Translations under genes and position numbers: made by a program | From: Cinclus cinclus | Lineage: Eukaryota; Chordata; Aves; Passeriformes; Cinclidae | Direction of reading: 5' to 3' | NCBI RefSeq assembly: GCF_963662255.1 | Contig: NW_026912157.1 | Location: 105,001 to 169,000 of the forward strand | Length of the DNA stretch: 64,000 nt | Notes under the pieces: model-generated | What the model saw: the letters and a program-made list of their open reading frames with translations, nothing else | What the model was told of the DNA's origin: nothing | Databases searched by the model: none | Shown here: one piece after another, positions 61,230 through 64,000 of the stretch | Position numbering within the stretch: position 1 is the stretch's first letter | Layout of the letters: the number at the start of each line of letters is the position of its first letter

Positions 61230-64000
61230 GTGGAAGTACCTCCTTTCAAAGCCAACTTGCCTGCGGCCCGTGCTGGGCTTTTGCCTACAAAAATTCCATA
61301 AGGACGAGGATTTCTCCCAGACCAAAGCTGCCCCCTCCTCCAAACCTGGCTGCCATCAGAGGCCCAAACGCGCCCTACAAAATGACATCTGCCAAGTGGG
61401 CTCTTGAGTTTGGCTTCTTGGGGAAATGTGACTCCTTTCGGAGCCAAATTGCCTAACTTGCCTGCGGCCCGTCCTGGGCTTTTGCCTCCAAAAATTCCAG
61501 AACGACGAGGATTTCTCCCAGACCAAAGCTGCTCCCTCCTCCAAACCTGGCTGCCATCGGAGGCCCAAACGCGCCCCACAAAATGACACCTGCATTGAGG
61601 GTTCTTGAGTTTGGCTTCCTGGGGAAAAGTGCCTCCTTTCGGAGTCAACTTGCCTGCGGCCCATGCAGGGCTTTTGCCTACAAAAATTCCAGAAGGACGA
61701 GGATTTCTCCCAGACCAAAGCTGCCCCCTCCTCCAAACCTGGCTGCCATCGGAGGCCCAAACGTGCCCTACAAAATGACACCTGCCATGTGGGCTCTTGA
61801 GTTTGGCTTCTTGGGTGGAAGTGCCTCCTTTCAAAGCCAACTTGCCTGCGGCCCGTCCAGGGCTTTTGCCTCCAAAAATTCCATAAGGACGAGGATTTCT
61901 CCCAGACCAAAGCTGCCCCCTCCTCCAAACCTGGCTGCCATCGGAGGCCCAAACGCGCCCTACAAAATGACATCTGCCAAGTGGGCTCTTGAGTTTGGCT
62001 TCTTGCGGAAAAGTGCCTCCTTTCAAAGCCAACTTGCCTAACTAGCCTGCGGCCCGTGCTGGGCTTTAGACTACAAAAATTCCATAAGGACGAGGATTTC
62101 TCCCAGACCAAAGCTGCCCCCTCCTCCAAACCTGGCTGCCATCGGAGGCCCAAACGCGCCCCACAAAATGACATCTGCATTGAGGGTTCTTGAGTTTGGC
62201 TTCTTGGGGAAAAGTGCCTCCTTTCGGAGTCAACTTGCCTAACTTGCCTGCGGCCCATGTGGGGTTTTTCCCTACAAAAATTCCATAAGGACGAGGATTT
62301 CTCCCAGACCAAAGCTGCCCCCTCCTCCAAACCTGGCTGCCATCGGAGGCCCAAACGCGCCCTACAAAATGACACCTGCCAAGTCGGCTCTTGAGTTTGG
62401 CTCCTTGGGGAAAAGTGACTCCTTTCAAAACCAACTTGCCTGCGGCACGTCCTGGGCTTTTGCTACAAAAATTCCATAAGGACGAGGATTCCTCCCAGAC
62501 CAAAGCTGCCCCCTCCTCCAAACCTGGCTGCCATCGGAGGCCCAAACGCGCCCTACAAAATGACACCTGCCAAGTGGGCTCTTGAGTTTGGCTTCTTGGG
62601 GAAAATTGCCTCCTTTCGGAGTCAACTTGCCGGCGGCCCATGCAGGGCTTTTGCCTACAAAAATTCCATAAGGACGAGGATTTCTCCCAGAACAAAGCTG
62701 CCCCCTCCTCCAAACCTGGCTGCCATCGGAGGCCCAAACGCGCCCTACAAAATGACATCTGCATTGTGGGTTCTTGAGTTTGGCTTCTTGGGGAAAAGTG
62801 CCTCCTTTCGGAGCCAACTTGCCTAACTTGCCTGCGGCCCGTCCTGGGCTTTTGAGTACAAAAATTCCATAAGGACGAGGATTTCTCCCAGACCAAAGCT
62901 GCCCCCTCCTCCAAACCTGGCTGCCATCGGAGGCCCAAACGCGCCCTACAAAATGACACCTGCCAAGTGGGCTCTTGAGTTTGGCTTCTTGGGGAAAAGT
63001 GCCTCCTTTCAAAGCCAACTTGCCTAACTTGCCTGCGGCCCGTCCTGGGCTTTTGCCTACAAAAATTCCAGAAGGACAAGGATTTCTCCCAGACCAAAGC
63101 TGCTCCCTCCTCCAAACCTGGCTGACATCGGAGGCCCAAACGCGCCCTACAAAATGACACCTGCCAAGTCGGCTCTTGAGTTTGGCTTCTTGGGGAAAAG
63201 TGACTCCTTTCAAAACCAACTTGCCTGCGTCCCGTCCTGGGCTTTTGCTACAAAAATTCCATAAGGACGAGGATTCCTCCCAGACCAAAGCTGCCCCCTC
63301 CTCCAAACCTGGCTGCCATCGGAGGCCCAAACGCGCCCTACAAAATGACACCTGCCAAGTCGGCTCTTGAGTTTGGCTTCTTGGGGAAAAGTGACTCCTT
63401 TCAAAACCAACTTGCCTGCGTCCCGTCCCGGACGTTTGCTACAAAAATTCCATAAGGACGAGGATTCCTCCCAGACCAAAGCTGCCCCCTCCGCCAAACC
63501 TGGCTGCCATCGGAGGCCCAAACGCGCCCTACAAAATGACATCTGCCAAGCGGGCTCTTGAGTTTGGCTTCTTGGGGAAAAGTGCCTCCTTTCGGAGTCA
63601 ACTTGCCGGCGGCCCATGCAGGGCTTTTGCCTCCAAAAATTCCATAAGGACGAGGATTTCTCCCAGACCAAAGCTGCCCCCTCCTCCAAACCTGGCTGCC
63701 ATCGGAGGCCCAAACGCGCCCCACCAAATGAAACCTGCATTGAGGGTTCTTGAGTTTGGCTTCCTGGGGAAAAGTGCCTCCTTTCGGAGTCAACTTGCCT
63801 GCGGCCCATGCAGGGCTTTTGCCTACAAAAATTCCAGAAGGACGAGGATTTCTCCCAGACCAAAGCTGCCCCCTCCTCCAAACATGGCTGCCATCGGAGG
63901 CCCAAACGTGCCCTACAAAATGACACCTGCCAAGTGGGCTCTTGAGTTTGGCTTCTTGGGTGGAAGTGCCTCCTTTCAAAGCCAACTTGCCTGCGGCACG
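61230..64000. repeat. Satellite, right end of window
   Basis: Mixed monomer types continue to the last base, which falls inside the variable stretch (CTTGCCTGCGGCACG). Two successive 191-type monomers with CAAGTCGGCTCTTGAG lie at about 63.15-63.55 kb, and a third CAAGTCGG copy is near 62.38 kb. GCATTGTGGGTTC and CCAGAAGGACAAGG forms near 62.8-63.1 kb resemble those at 53 kb. There is no sign that the array is ending. Confidence 0.75.

Larger units (their letters stand above)
521..64000. repeat. Tandem satellite array, ~192-bp monomer, about 325 copies
   Basis: A single monomer family fills the window without interruption. Landmarks in order are CTACAAAATGACATCTGCC, AAGTGGGCTCTTGAGTTTGG, CTTCTTGGGGAAAAGTGCC, a variable stretch around CAACTTGCCTGCGGCCC, GGGCTTTTGCCTAC, AAAAATTCCATAAGGACGAG, GATTTCTCCCAGACC, AAAGCTGCCCCCTCCTCC, AAACCTGGCTGCCATCGG and AGGCCCAAACGCGCCC. 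Spacing of the GACGAGGATT box is 191, 192 or 201 bp in nearly every interval I measured. All copies are head-to-tail in one orientation. The copy number is an estimate from array length divided by a mean spacing near 195 bp. The array runs off the right edge mid-monomer. I do not recognise the family by name. No transposase, reverse transcriptase, tRNA or rRNA sequence interrupts it. Confidence 0.97.

Noticed and set aside
521..64000. CRISPR array
   Set aside because: Repeats are contiguous units of 191-201 bp without unique spacers, and the context is eukaryotic telomeric.
521..64000. tRNA-derived SINE or other Pol III element (CTGCCAAGTGGG looks slightly like an A box)
   Set aside because: The match fails at key A-box positions, there is no plausible B box (GGTTCTTGAG does not fit), and there is no poly-A tail or target-site duplication.
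521..64000. Centromeric satellite with a CENP-B box
   Set aside because: I found no sequence resembling the CENP-B box core (TTCG with A-CGGG spacing) in the monomer; the adjacent telomeric tract argues for a subtelomeric or interstitial site instead.
521..64000. PRDM9-type recombination motif in the CCCCCTCCTCC tract
   Set aside because: The tract is C-rich but does not fit the human 13-base motif at the required T and C positions, and the motif is species-specific in any case.

Overview
This window contains no gene that I can support. It is repetitive chromosome-structural DNA in two parts. Positions 1 to about 505 are degenerate TTAGGG-type telomeric repeat. From about 521 to the last base (64,000) there is one uninterrupted tandem satellite array of roughly 325 monomers. 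The telomere motif and the CpG-decay pattern fit an animal, most likely a vertebrate, in a subtelomeric region or at an interstitial telomeric site. I do not recognise the satellite family and cannot name the species.

The satellite monomer is about 192 bp, and every copy is in the same orientation. Four length classes can be measured from the spacing of a conserved GACGAGGATT box. The classes are 192 bp (commonest), 201 bp (a 9-bp internal duplication, AACTTGCCT), 191 bp (a 1-bp deletion, CTTTTGCTAC instead of CTTTTGCCTAC) and 179 bp (a rare 13-bp deletion). Linked sequence variants define at least six monomer types that recur in fixed orders.

Layout: 0.5-7.9 kb is a less ordered mixture of monomer types. 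From 7.9 to 19.1 kb there is a 2,519-bp (13-monomer) tandem duplication overlapped by a 4,070-bp tandem duplication. From 20.5 to 33.3 kb a 6,436-bp block (about 33 monomers) occurs twice in tandem with only a handful of differences. Part of that block is repeated again as a 3,111-bp tandem unit ending near 36.9 kb. From 36.9 to 49.4 kb there are mixed types with short local duplications. From 49.4 to 61.2 kb a 3.3-3.7 kb block occurs three times with one-monomer and three-monomer differences. From 61.2 to 64.0 kb the array continues with mixed types and runs off the window.

Nothing here works as a pathway. The long open frames on both strands arise because 192 and 201 are multiples of three, so a stop-free monomer stays stop-free when repeated. 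The points of interest are structural: the orientation of the telomeric tract relative to the satellite, nested recent segmental amplification, CpG transition hot spots consistent with germline methylation, and short motifs (a YY1-like core and a two-tetrad G-quadruplex-like tract) repeated hundreds of times.
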